Source of the DNA: an uncultured Prevotella sp.
Lineage (GTDB): Bacteria > Bacteroidota > Bacteroidia > Bacteroidales > Bacteroidaceae
Assembly (NCBI GenBank): GCA_902477645.1
Contig: CABSIA010000102.1
Location: forward strand, 1-10,954
Length of the DNA stretch: 10,954 nucleotides
Direction: 5' to 3'
Numbering within the stretch: the stretch's first letter is position 1; every line of letters begins with the position of its first letter. A program made the translations under genes and the position numbers. Positions 1-7,483 of this stretch are shown here, in pieces. The notes beneath the pieces were generated by a model. That model saw nothing but the letters and a program-made list of their open reading frames with translations. It ran no database searches and was not told where the DNA came from.

Positions 1-323
1 CACTATATAGCGAACAGGAACAAACGATGACTAAAACATCTTTCGACCGCTTATGATTAATAATCTTATCGCCAACGCAGCCGTATGCGTTCTTGAACGC
101 GGCTGGAGGCATGTGTGTAAGCATACGGTTTGATTGTATAAATATACCTGTTGTCAGAGTGAATATTCATTGACTGATTGTATTATGTATGTGTTCGTGA
201 GCTTACGTGGGCTGAGGCTGTCCATGTGTAGAAACGAAATCTGTCTACGTATCAGAAAGTGTATTGTTTTAATACAATTAGCAAAAAAAATACCTTATGC
301 TTAAAAAATATCCTCCCGAAACT
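1..323. other. Non-coding stretch with small hairpins
   Basis: I see no convincing gene here. The only open frames are very short, such as a 26-codon frame at 53-133 that is stopped just upstream. Visible structure: GCGTTC (87-92) and GAACGC (95-100) form a tight 6-bp hairpin; around it CCGTATGC (81-88) is the reverse complement of GCATACGG (121-128); TGTATT (260-265) pairs with AATACA (271-276) and is followed by an A-rich run. None matches a riboswitch or small RNA that I recognise, and no hairpin is followed by a T-run that would make it a terminator. It may contain the far upstream region of the receptor gene or the trailer of a gene outside the window. Confidence 0.5.
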
Positions 324-355
324 GTTGCGAGTATTTGATATTTTATATATTTTTG
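324..355 (+). promoter_or_regulatory. Probable promoter of the outer-membrane receptor gene
   Basis: TATTTTTG at 348-355 fits the Bacteroidota -7 consensus TAnnTTTG. GTTG at 324-327 is a one-mismatch -33 box, with a 20-bp spacer. This predicts a leader of roughly 40-45 nt before the ATG at 405. The region is AT-rich and the -33 box is imperfect, so this is the weakest of the primary promoters in the window. Confidence 0.4.
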
Positions 356-404
356 TCAGTGATACATACTAAACTGTCATGGTCAATCAACTAATCTGAG
401 AAAT

Positions 405-3347
405 ATGAGAACACTTTTTGTATTACTTTTTACCTTAATATTAGGCACAAACACCGCCTCGGCTCAAAAATTGAACAAAGAAAGATTGGTGTCTATATGG
501 GGACACATCAGAGACTCGTTTACCAAAAACGGCATCAGCAATGTGAAAATAACCTTGATGAATGCAGACAGCACGACGATTGACACCATGCGGGTCTGGG
601 GAGGCTCAACGCAAGGCGTGACATACGACACTTATTACAGATTCCGTATACCTGCCGTGCCGCAGAAACTTATTATAAAAGCCGAGCATCCTGACTACGA
701 GGATACTTACGTGGACTTCGACATGAAATTCATAAAGCGCAACACGTATTTCGACGTACCGTGGCACTATATGAAACGCAAGTCAAAAAAGCGGCAGGAA
801 TACAACATGGAGGGAGAGCTGAGCGAGGTTGTCGTGACTGCCACAAAGGTCAGAATTGCCTATAGGGGCGACACACTGGTGTACAATGCCGATGCCTTCA
901 ACGTACCAAACGGCTCGATGCTCGACGGACTGCTGAAACAAATGGACGGTGTGGAGCTTGACAACAAAACTGGGGAGATAAAAGTAAACGGCAGAAAGGT
1001 TGACTATCTGACCCTAAACGGCAAGGATTTCTTTAAGGGGAACAACAAGGTGATGCTCCAAAATCTGCCTTACTATACGGTGAAGGAAATAAAGGTGTTC
1101 GACAAACAGACAGACAACAGCGCGCTGGCCGGACGGGACATAGAAAAGAAAGACTATGTGATGGACGTGCAACTCAAGAGGGAGTATAGTCTCGGATATA
1201 TAGGCAATGCCGAGGCTGCCGGCGGACTGGCAATAGACAACGAGAACGGCAAGGTTGAGGCTGACAGATATATGGGCAGGCTGTTTGGAATGACCATGGG
1301 CGAGAAATTCAGGATAGTACTGATGGGAAATGTCAACAATGTAAACCGTTCGGGCGGTGTTGACAGTTCGGGCGACTGGGACGAACGGATAACTAACGAT
1401 GGTGAATATAAATATAAGCATGCCGGACTAAGCGTTTATTACAGCGGCAAGGACAACACCATAAACAACGAATTGTCGGCAATGGCGACATGGGGCGACA
1501 GAAATCTGACGGCGCAAACATCGGAAGAGAACTTCCTGGCAAGCGGAAGTACTTTCGGAAAAAGCAACAGCCGGCAGGAGGCTGATACGAGGAGCATAAA
1601 TATATCTGACGTGTTCAAGATAAGAATGCCGCAGGCTAAACTTCCGATAAACCTGACAACTACCATAAATCTCAACCATAAGCGTCAGGATAACTACGAA
1701 GCAGGAGATTATTATACCTTCGCCTCAAATCCTTTTGGCGAAGGCGTGACAGCTGCTGATTCCATAAACAGCAGACAAGGACGGAGCGTTTTCAAGGGCA
1801 ACTATACCGACCTGAGCATAAACAACCAATTAAACATAAAACTGCCTTGGGGCGACATGTTTGCCGTAAAACTGAACGGAGGCATAAGCGATGGCGACAA
1901 CGATAAATACAGCATAAACAGATACCGCTACCATCAGCAGGAGGGTAAAAACGAGACACAGAACAGGTATTACGCAAACCCGGTTAACAGCTTCTCGTAT
2001 TATGCCTCAGCATCCTACATAATAAACTGGCTCAGCGGATGGTCGCTCGACATGAGCGGTATCTCTAAGTACAATTACTACAACCGGACCATGGATTACT
2101 ACAAACTTGAGCAGCTTGGCGACAGATACGGCGATATCGGCATTGACGACTGGCACATAATGCTTCCGTCGACCATGGACTCATTGCTGATGTGCCGCGA
2201 TACTTACAACAGCAACAGATACATAAAAACCAACCGCACACATAGCGCATACCTTTCGCCTAAATACACAAAAGAGGGCAAAGGAGAATACACATGGTTT
2301 TCTGTGGAACTGAAACTAAACCAGTCAAGACAAACTCTGAGATACCACAGCAGCCAGCTCGAGACAAAAGAGAAGAAAGATTTCACCCATCTGTATACAA
2401 ACGTATTTTTTTACCGCAGCTTTGACGATAGAAATAAAACCATACATACAAATCTGAACATCAGCAAGGATGAGCCCGACTTGCTGAATATGATAGATGT
2501 TGTTGACAGCTCAAACCCTCTTTCTATATACATGGGAAACCAGGACCTAAAGATGTCGACCAGCTACAACTGGAGTTCAAGTTACAGCGTTAGGAAGCCG
2601 AAGAAAAAGGACTTTCAGGGGCACGTGAATATAGGGGCCAACATGAAGGGCAACGCAATTCGCCAGGGATATACCTACGACAGCAAGACTGGTGTGCGCA
2701 CCTATCGTCCGATGAACATAAACGGCATCTGGAGCACAGGATTTGACCTTGGATTTGGCTCGGCTATAGACAGCGCAAAATACTGGAGATACTACGTCAA
2801 TCTCGACTACACACTTTCACACGATGCCGACTTTGCAGGTGTAGACAACGACAACAACAGCTCTAAAAGTACCATATTGTCACATTCCGCATCCTTATAT
2901 TTGAGACTGCAATATCAAAGAAACAAGTTGAGCCTTAGCGCAGAAGGATCATTCAGATATTCAAACAGCCATAGGAAAAAGACGGCATCTTTGACCGCAT
3001 CGGCACTCGACGACATAAACCTTTACTTCTATCGTCTTGGTCTGAACGGAAGCTATGAGCTGCCATGGCAACTGCAGGTGGCAACGAAAATTGATATGGA
3101 ATTTAACCGTGGCTACGAGAGCGACTACCTCGACAAGAGCAGGGTTATGTGGAACCTGTCATTGTCGCGCCCGCTCGTGAAAGGGAAATTTATGTTGCGT
3201 GTCATTGCCAACGACATTCTCGGTCAATATTCTAACCACAGTATAAACCTTTCATCGTCGGGCTACAGCGAGAGATGGACAAACGGCCTCGGCAGATACG
3301 TCATGGCAAGCCTGCAATGGAAGTTTAACAAGACGAAGAAGAAGTAA
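405..3347 (+). CDS. TonB-dependent-receptor-like outer-membrane beta-barrel protein
   Basis: This is a 980-residue secreted protein of the Bacteroidota outer-membrane beta-barrel family (TonB receptor-like, OMP_b-brl_3 type). Residues 1-20 form a signal peptide ending ASA before Q21. Residues about 28-120 resemble the carboxypeptidase-regulatory-like domain common in this phylum. LSEVVVTATKV at about 139-149 resembles a TonB-box segment and leads into a plug-like region (about 150-235) with YRGDTLVYNADAF, LDGLLKQMDGVE and NGKDFF. The remainder (about 260-980) is rich in alternating aromatic and polar residues and Asn/Asp/Ser turns, as expected of beta strands. The length is normal for the family. 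No SusD-like lipoprotein follows, so it is probably not a Sus-type glycan importer; the next gene converges on it. The substrate cannot be told. Related proteins are annotated either as TonB-dependent receptors or simply as outer-membrane beta-barrel proteins, and energy coupling is inference. Confidence 0.85.
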   Translation: MRTLFVLLFTLILGTNTASAQKLNKERLVSIWGHIRDSFTKNGISNVKITLMNADSTTIDTMRVWGGSTQGVTYDTYYRFRIPAVPQKLIIKAEHPDYEDTYVDFDMKFIKRNTYFDVPWHYMKRKSKKRQEYNMEGELSEVVVTATKVRIAYRGDTLVYNADAFNVPNGSMLDGLLKQMDGVELDNKTGEIKVNGRKVDYLTLNGKDFFKGNNKVMLQNLPYYTVKEIKVFDKQTDNSALAGRDIEKKDYVMDVQLKREYSLGYIGNAEAAGGLAIDNENGKVEADRYMGRLFGMTMGEKFRIVLMGNVNNVNRSGGVDSSGDWDERITNDGEYKYKHAGLSVYYSGKDNTINNELSAMATWGDRNLTAQTSEENFLASGSTFGKSNSRQEADTRSINISDVFKIRMPQAKLPINLTTTINLNHKRQDNYEAGDYYTFASNPFGEGVTAADSINSRQGRSVFKGNYTDLSINNQLNIKLPWGDMFAVKLNGGISDGDNDKYSINRYRYHQQEGKNETQNRYYANPVNSFSYYASASYIINWLSGWSLDMSGISKYNYYNRTMDYYKLEQLGDRYGDIGIDDWHIMLPSTMDSLLMCRDTYNSNRYIKTNRTHSAYLSPKYTKEGKGEYTWFSVELKLNQSRQTLRYHSSQLETKEKKDFTHLYTNVFFYRSFDDRNKTIHTNLNISKDEPDLLNMIDVVDSSNPLSIYMGNQDLKMSTSYNWSSSYSVRKPKKKDFQGHVNIGANMKGNAIRQGYTYDSKTGVRTYRPMNINGIWSTGFDLGFGSAIDSAKYWRYYVNLDYTLSHDADFAGVDNDNNSSKSTILSHSASLYLRLQYQRNKLSLSAEGSFRYSNSHRKKTASLTASALDDINLYFYRLGLNGSYELPWQLQVATKIDMEFNRGYESDYLDKSRVMWNLSLSRPLVKGKFMLRVIANDILGQYSNHSINLSSSGYSERWTNGLGRYVMASLQWKFNKTKKK

Positions 3348-3364
3348 AATATATCCATCAGGAA

Positions 3365-3498
3365 TGTAGGATTGCAATGCAGGGCCGCTATTAATAGCGG
3401 CCGCAAGCAATGTTTGACAAATCACACATAATAAATTTTATTGTTTGTGTTTTATTTATTGCGGCCGCTATTAATAGCGGCCCTACAACCTTCCTACA
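3365..3498. repeat. Composite inverted repeat with two 20-bp palindromes
   Basis: GGCCGCTATTAATAGCGGCC is a perfect 20-bp palindrome present at 3383-3402 and again at 3463-3482. With flanking bases the shared segment is 23 bp, and the two copies are in opposite orientation (GGGCCGC at the outer edges, GCGGCCGC at the inner edges). TGTAGGA at 3365-3371 is matched by TCCTACA at 3492-3498, extending the symmetry. The 60-bp interior is AT-rich and has its own imperfect dyad centred near 3436 (14 of 17 positions pairing). The element fills the gap between two convergent genes and its right end contains the rmuC stop codon. A role as a two-way transcription end is plausible, but neither palindrome is followed by a T-run. 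A REP- or MITE-like dispersed repeat is the alternative. Confidence 0.85.
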
Positions 3499-5095
3499 AA
3501 TTTTCTATAGTTTCTTTTTCTGGTAGCATTGCCGATGTGTCGCCATCAAGGAATATGGTGTCGTCCATATCTGCGAGCGGCTTTTTCTTCTTGTTTTCCC
3601 TGGCTCCGGCCTTCAGCAGATTGCGGGCAGCGGTGATGATGCTCGGACCGCTCTCGGCAGTGGTGATTTTCAGTTTCGACATTTTCTTTATCGTGTCGTT
3701 CATACTCGACTCCACATCCATAAACCGGATGCCGAAGTCCTGAACACGGTCTATGACGATGTTTGCGGCATCCATCATGGCCTGCTGGTTTTGCAGCTGC
3801 CGTACCTGTGTCCACATCATCTCCAGTACGCGGAGGTTCATGTACATGGTCTGCGGACCGAGAATCATTACGCCTTGGTCGTAAGCCTCACGCCACAGAG
3901 TGGCATCGTTGAGCAATGCGAGGTTTAGTGCGCCCTCAATGGGCACATACATTATGGCGAAGTTCAGGCGGTTGTAGCCGTCGGGCAGATAGCGCGAATA
4001 TTCTTTTCGTGCCAGCCGTCTCACCTGTGTCCTTACACTGTCGATGTGCGCCTTCAGGTATTGCGATTTCTCTGGTGTGCCGTCCTCTGCGTTCATGTAG
4101 CGCTCATAGTCGGTAAACGACATTTTGGAGTCTACAACCACATGGCGGTTGTTGGGGAAATGGAGTATGAAGTCGGGTATCAGCCCCTTGCCGTCGTCGC
4201 CTTTGGCGGCTTTCCCACTCTTGTCTTTTAGGGTTTCCTGTGTGTCGAACTGCTCGCCTTCTCTCAGCTCAAGGTCTTCGAGCAACTGGCGCAGTTTAAG
4301 CTCTCCGAAGTTTCCCTGTACCTTTACCTCGCCCGTAAGCGCACGCGTAAGCCTGTCGGCTGTCTCACCGAGAGCCTCGCTTTTCTTCATGTTTATGTCT
4401 ATCGTGGCATAGAGCCGGGTAAGAGCCTCGCTCTGCTGTTCCTTCGATTTGTCGAAGGCGTCCTGCATGGCCTTGATGCTCTGCTGCAGCGGGTCTATTA
4501 TTTTCGACACCTGCTCCTTGTTTCTCTCGCCAAGCTCCTCTTGCCTGCGTCTCAGAATTTCCTCAGATGTGGTCTGCATCTGCTCTTTGATGAGTTTCAT
4601 CTGGCTCTCCACCTGCTCCTTGTTCATGGCCCGTAGAGCCTCAATCTGCTTGTCGGCGCTCTCTTTGTTTTGAGCGAGCTGCTTCTGGTGCGACTCTTTT
4701 AGCTCTGCAATCTGCTTGTCGAACGCATCCTTCAGGTCTTTCTCTCTCGTGGCGTTTCGCTCTTTCTCCTCGGCGTGCATTTTGTCGCCGGCAGCTTTCA
4801 GGTCGGTAACAATTTTCTCATATTCAGCCCGTTGCGCATCTTTCTGCTGCGCAATGCTCTCTGCATTTGCTTTATGCACGTCACGTTCGGATGTCAGATT
4901 CGTTATCTGTGCCATAAGCCCGGCTATGCTGTCTTCCTGCGACTTTATCTTCGCATTAAGCTCCGACACCTGCATGCGCAGGCTGTCGGCAAGTCCGTTA
5001 TTCCCGTCATTGTTTCTACTGCGTCCACCAAGGAGGTAGCCGACCATTAGTATGGCTATGGAAGCCACAACCGCTATGATGATGTATGTTGTCAT
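3494..5095 (-). CDS. rmuC: DNA recombination protein RmuC
   Basis: RmuC-family protein, 533 residues from the ATG at 5095. Residues about 4-23 are a single N-terminal membrane anchor, about 35-225 a long charged coiled coil, and about 255-490 the RmuC nuclease-like domain. Recognisable segments are KVQGNFGEL (258-266), VVVDSKMSFTDYERY (about 320-334), YVPIEGAL (383-390) and RVLEMMWTQVRQLQN (about 422-436). The C-terminus is a short Lys-rich then acidic tail. In Escherichia coli, loss of rmuC raises recombination at short inverted repeats; the biochemical activity is not settled. The open frame could be extended seven codons to a TTG at 5116, but that codon lies inside the promoter -7 box, so the ATG is chosen. 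The predicted leader is only about 13 nt. It is transcribed alone and converges on the receptor gene. Confidence 0.93.
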   Translation of the reverse strand: MTTYIIIAVVASIAILMVGYLLGGRSRNNDGNNGLADSLRMQVSELNAKIKSQEDSIAGLMAQITNLTSERDVHKANAESIAQQKDAQRAEYEKIVTDLKAAGDKMHAEEKERNATREKDLKDAFDKQIAELKESHQKQLAQNKESADKQIEALRAMNKEQVESQMKLIKEQMQTTSEEILRRRQEELGERNKEQVSKIIDPLQQSIKAMQDAFDKSKEQQSEALTRLYATIDINMKKSEALGETADRLTRALTGEVKVQGNFGELKLRQLLEDLELREGEQFDTQETLKDKSGKAAKGDDGKGLIPDFILHFPNNRHVVVDSKMSFTDYERYMNAEDGTPEKSQYLKAHIDSVRTQVRRLARKEYSRYLPDGYNRLNFAIMYVPIEGALNLALLNDATLWREAYDQGVMILGPQTMYMNLRVLEMMWTQVRQLQNQQAMMDAANIVIDRVQDFGIRFMDVESSMNDTIKKMSKLKITTAESGPSIITAARNLLKAGARENKKKKPLADMDDTIFLDGDTSAMLPEKETIENL

Positions 5096-5113
5096 TTTGT
5101 CTTTAATATGCGG

Positions 5114-5145
5114 CAAAGATACATTTTTAATTTTACTCCCACAAA
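5114..5145 (-). promoter_or_regulatory. rmuC promoter
   Basis: On the minus strand TTTG (5145-5142), a 20-bp spacer and TATCTTTG (5121-5114) match the Bacteroidota consensus exactly. Transcription should begin near 5108, leaving a leader of about 13 nt before the ATG at 5095. The position decides the start codon, because the upstream TTG lies within the -7 box. Confidence 0.75.
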
Positions 5146-5158
5146 TATTTAATGTGTA

Positions 5159-5190
5159 AACCTGTTGGCGGAATTAATTCCGCCCAGGTT
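5159..5190. repeat. 18-bp perfect palindrome with outer arms
   Basis: GGCGGAATTAATTCCGCC (5167-5184) is a perfect palindrome. AACCTG (5159-5164) and CAGGTT (5185-5190) extend it, with two unpaired bases on the left, giving 13 base pairs around a TTAA loop. It lies between the divergent promoters of rmuC and the GT9 gene, 13 bp upstream of the rmuC -33 box. As both flanking genes point away, it is not in a normal terminator position. It shares its ATTAAT centre and GC-rich arms with the palindromes at 3383 and 3463. It could be an operator or a dispersed repeat. Confidence 0.8.
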
Positions 5191-5215
5191 ACAAAAACAA
5201 AAACTTCGTATTTGT

Positions 5216-5246
5216 TTTGTTATTTCGTTCGTTTGCACTAACTTTT
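5216..5246 (+). promoter_or_regulatory. Possible distal promoter of the GT9 gene
   Basis: TTTG (5216-5219), a 19-bp spacer and TAACTTTT (5239-5246) match the consensus except for the last base of the -7 box. The stretch 5210-5245 is a repeat (29 of 36 identical) of 5289-5324, the proximal promoter 79 bp downstream, including 18 identical bases TTCGTTTGCACTAACTTT. It may be a weak second promoter or a decayed duplicate. TAACTT/AAGTTA (5239-5244 and 5250-5255) forms a small hairpin over the -7 box. Confidence 0.4.
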
Positions 5247-5267
5247 CATAAGTTAGGCTGCACTCAG

Positions 5268-5305
5268 GAATATAAAAGAAAAATGTGATTTTCCTTTTAT
5301 ATTCC
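5268..5305. repeat. Near-perfect inverted repeat at the GT9 promoter
   Basis: GGAATATAAAAGAAAA (5268-5283) and TTTTCCTTTTATATTCC (5289-5305) are reverse complements apart from one extra base in the right arm, separated by 5 nt. The right arm carries the -33 region of the proximal GT9 promoter. The repeat lies upstream of the predicted transcription start, so it would act as DNA (protein binding site or cruciform), not as an RNA hairpin of this transcript. A closely similar repeat occupies the same place at ribF. Confidence 0.8.
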
Positions 5306-5325
5306 ATTCGTTTGCACTAACTTTG
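5295..5325 (+). promoter_or_regulatory. Proximal promoter of the GT9 gene
   Basis: TAACTTTG (5318-5325) is a full match to the -7 consensus. The -33 box is TTTT (5295-5298) with a 19-bp spacer. The predicted leader before the ATG at 5352 is about 20 nt. It is one of three copies of a longer shared module in this window (see also 5216-5246 and ribF). Confidence 0.65.
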
Positions 5326-5351
5326 CAGAACACAGTAAACCAGACATTTTT

Positions 5352-6413
5352 ATGGGACAGGTAAAATCAATTCTTGTGATACGCTTCCGGCAGATGGGCG
5401 ACATGATTTTGGCAACGGCCATGACAAATGCCTTGAAAGAGGCTTTTCCCGATGCCAGCATTGACGTTGTGCTGAACAGGCGTATCGCCCCCCTCTTCGA
5501 ACACCACAAGAGCATAAACAACATAATAACATTTACCGATGACGAACGCCACAACATTTTCCGCTATCTTGCAAAGGTATGGAAAACCGTACACAAAAAA
5601 CACTATGATGTCATAATAGACATGCGCTCTACGGTGAATACCCTGCCATTTACCCTATTCAGTCTTGGCTCTAAATACAGGATAGGCATAAGGAAACCCT
5701 ATACCCGGCTGCTGTTCAACCACCGTGTAGACGGCTGCAGGCGCGACGAGTCTATGCTTGACCACAATTTCAAGCTCATACAGCCGCTGCTCCATGATAA
5801 CGGGAAAAACACCGTGCACAACAAGTTCACTTTGGACATTACGGACGGCGAGAAGGAGGAGTTCCGCAATCTGATGACAGAGAAAGGTATTGACTTCTCC
5901 CGGCCAATAATGATCGCCGGTGTTACGGCAAAACTTGAGAACAAGACCTGGGACAAGCAGCGCATGGCTGAAACGCTGAGAATGTTTCATAATGAGTTCC
6001 CGGACTGTCAGATGATATTCAACTATGCGCCGGGAAAAGAGGAGGAGAACGCACGGGAAATCTGGCAGATGCTGGGTGCCGGCAAGGACATACACATGGA
6101 CATACAGGCTAAAAGCCCGCGGCAGCTTGCGGCAATGGCATCGCTCTCGACATTCTATTTCGGCAACGAGGGCGGAGCGCGCCATATTGCGCATGCCATG
6201 GGGAAGCCGTCGCTCGTAATATGCTCACCGGTGGCAAGCAAGAAAACGTGGCTCCCGGAGGACGGAAAAATACCGACTGATGGCATTTCTCCCGCCGATA
6301 TAATTGAAAGCGGCCGGCTGCGGGAAATGGATGCCGTTGCCCGTTACAACGCCATTACAACAGAGCTTGTATGGCAGCGCCTACTTGCCTTCTGCAAGAA
6401 GCTTGGCATATAG
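5352..6413 (+). CDS. Glycosyltransferase family 9, heptosyltransferase-like
   Basis: A 353-residue GT-B fold enzyme of glycosyltransferase family 9, the family of ADP-heptose:LPS heptosyltransferases (WaaC/WaaF). The N-terminal domain begins ILVIRFRQMGDMIL (residues 7-20), whose GD is the family hallmark. The C-terminal sugar-nucleotide domain has NKTWDKQRMAE (197-207) and GNEGGARHIAHAMGKPSLVI (271-290), in place of the proteobacterial NDTGPMHIA form. It would act on the cytoplasmic side of the inner membrane, adding a heptose or related sugar to a lipid A-core or other glycan acceptor. The acceptor and donor are not shown by sequence. There is no signal peptide. It is transcribed alone, and its last 33 bp overlap the end of the convergent GT4 gene. 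I give no symbol because WaaC, WaaF and other GT9 members cannot be told apart here. Confidence 0.88.
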   Translation: MGQVKSILVIRFRQMGDMILATAMTNALKEAFPDASIDVVLNRRIAPLFEHHKSINNIITFTDDERHNIFRYLAKVWKTVHKKHYDVIIDMRSTVNTLPFTLFSLGSKYRIGIRKPYTRLLFNHRVDGCRRDESMLDHNFKLIQPLLHDNGKNTVHNKFTLDITDGEKEEFRNLMTEKGIDFSRPIMIAGVTAKLENKTWDKQRMAETLRMFHNEFPDCQMIFNYAPGKEEENAREIWQMLGAGKDIHMDIQAKSPRQLAAMASLSTFYFGNEGGARHIAHAMGKPSLVICSPVASKKTWLPEDGKIPTDGISPADIIESGRLREMDAVARYNAITTELVWQRLLAFCKKLGI

Positions 6414-7445
6414 CTCAATATACTGCCGGGTATATTCGTCGTAGTTGAACTTGCGGCTGTATTCAAACGCATCCTGGGCCTCCCTGCCGTCGCGCCGCCA
6501 ATTGGCAATGCCGTCGGTAACCACCCTAGCCATGCTCTTTGGATTATCCGTCACCCAATAAGTGGCATGTGCGGAGCATATCTCGGGCAGGCTGCTGTAT
6601 CTTGACGAGAACACTTTGCAGCGCATGCGCATTGCCTCCAGAACGGGTATTCCGAAACCCTCAAGACGGCTCGGAAACAGGAATGCCTGGGCATGGGCAA
6701 ACATCCAGTTCTTCTCCTCATCGGTTATTTTCCCAGTCAGCACTACCCTGCCGCAGCCCTCAGCGTCTATCAGCTCTTTCAGTTTCCTGCAATATCTGAA
6801 ATGAGGCTCGCCGCAAATGTAAAGCTTCATATCAGGGAAATATCTCATCATGGGTACAAGAGTATGGAAATTCTTCTTCTCCCTCACCTGCCCTATGGTA
6901 AAGAGAAATTTATCGCCGTCGGCAATAAAGCCGGGTCTCTTCTGCGCCTGCTGCTCTATGTCCTGTATGCCGTTGTAGATAACCTGTAGTCCCTTGTCCT
7001 TAGGGTTTATATGCTCTACAATCTCGTCCCTGACAAAATTCGAAATGCAGGAAATATAATCGGAATGGCTGCTGCGCCATTTCATTCTGAAAATATGCTT
7101 TATGCGGTGTATGCCTTTCTTCTCCTTCAGGTAGTTGAGGTCGTGGATGGTAAGAAGCGAGATTATGCCGTCGCCTTTCATCCTGTATGAGAACAGCTGG
7201 TCGGTGGCATGCCAAAGGTCTATCTTTCCACGCCATCTCTTCATCTCCTCAGCCTTGTTCTCGCGCGACACGTAGTCTATGTGGTCGCCAAACTTGCCGA
7301 TAAACTTTTCCGGAACAATAAAGATGAAATGGATGCCCGGCACCTTGGCGGCGGCCAGACGTGGACAAAAATTACGCGAAATCTCACCGAAACCGCACAT
7401 TGCGCCTATGTGGGAGAAGTCGACAACTACATTTTTAGTCTGCAT
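6381..7445 (-). CDS. Glycosyltransferase family 4 protein
   Basis: A 354-residue GT-B glycosyltransferase of family 4 (glycosyl transferases group 1). The N-terminal acceptor domain starts VVVDFSHIGAMCGFGEISRNF, with a glycine-rich loop typical of the family, and includes WHATDQ (78-83) and LLTIHDLNYL (97-106). The C-terminal donor domain has GQVREKKNFHTLV (185-197) and FLFPSRLEGFGIPVLEAM (about 256-273), which contains the E-x7-E pair that binds the nucleotide sugar (E262 and E270). The donor sugar is unknown. No signal peptide or membrane span is seen, so it is probably cytoplasmic, at the membrane surface. It shares a divergent promoter region with another GT4 gene and overlaps the GT9 gene tail to tail by 33 bp. 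The likely role is surface glycan or lipopolysaccharide assembly, inferred from these neighbours. Confidence 0.88.
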   Translation of the reverse strand: MQTKNVVVDFSHIGAMCGFGEISRNFCPRLAAAKVPGIHFIFIVPEKFIGKFGDHIDYVSRENKAEEMKRWRGKIDLWHATDQLFSYRMKGDGIISLLTIHDLNYLKEKKGIHRIKHIFRMKWRSSHSDYISCISNFVRDEIVEHINPKDKGLQVIYNGIQDIEQQAQKRPGFIADGDKFLFTIGQVREKKNFHTLVPMMRYFPDMKLYICGEPHFRYCRKLKELIDAEGCGRVVLTGKITDEEKNWMFAHAQAFLFPSRLEGFGIPVLEAMRMRCKVFSSRYSSLPEICSAHATYWVTDNPKSMARVVTDGIANWRRDGREAQDAFEYSRKFNYDEYTRQYIELYAKLLAEGK

Positions 7446-7483
7446 ATCAATCCTGTGTCTTTACTCTGTTATTAATCCGGCTG

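Noticed and set aside
53..133. 26-codon open frame starting at ATG 53
   Set aside because: Too short, stops lie just upstream in the same frame, no promoter in front, and it coincides with the hairpins.
1014..1679. Minus-strand and alternative-frame open stretches inside the receptor gene
   Set aside because: They lie antisense to a complete, well-recognised protein, have no promoters and show no recognisable protein features.
405..3347. SusC-type glycan importer with SusD partner
   Set aside because: No SusD-like lipoprotein or polysaccharide-degrading enzyme is near, and the next gene is a convergent rmuC.
3383..3482. Ends of an insertion sequence
   Set aside because: The 60-bp interior has no coding capacity and no transposase is present; only a MITE- or REP-like origin remains possible.
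5655..6194. 179-codon minus-strand frame opposite the GT9 gene
   Set aside because: It is the antisense shadow of a complete GT9 protein with intact family motifs; its own translation is not protein-like.
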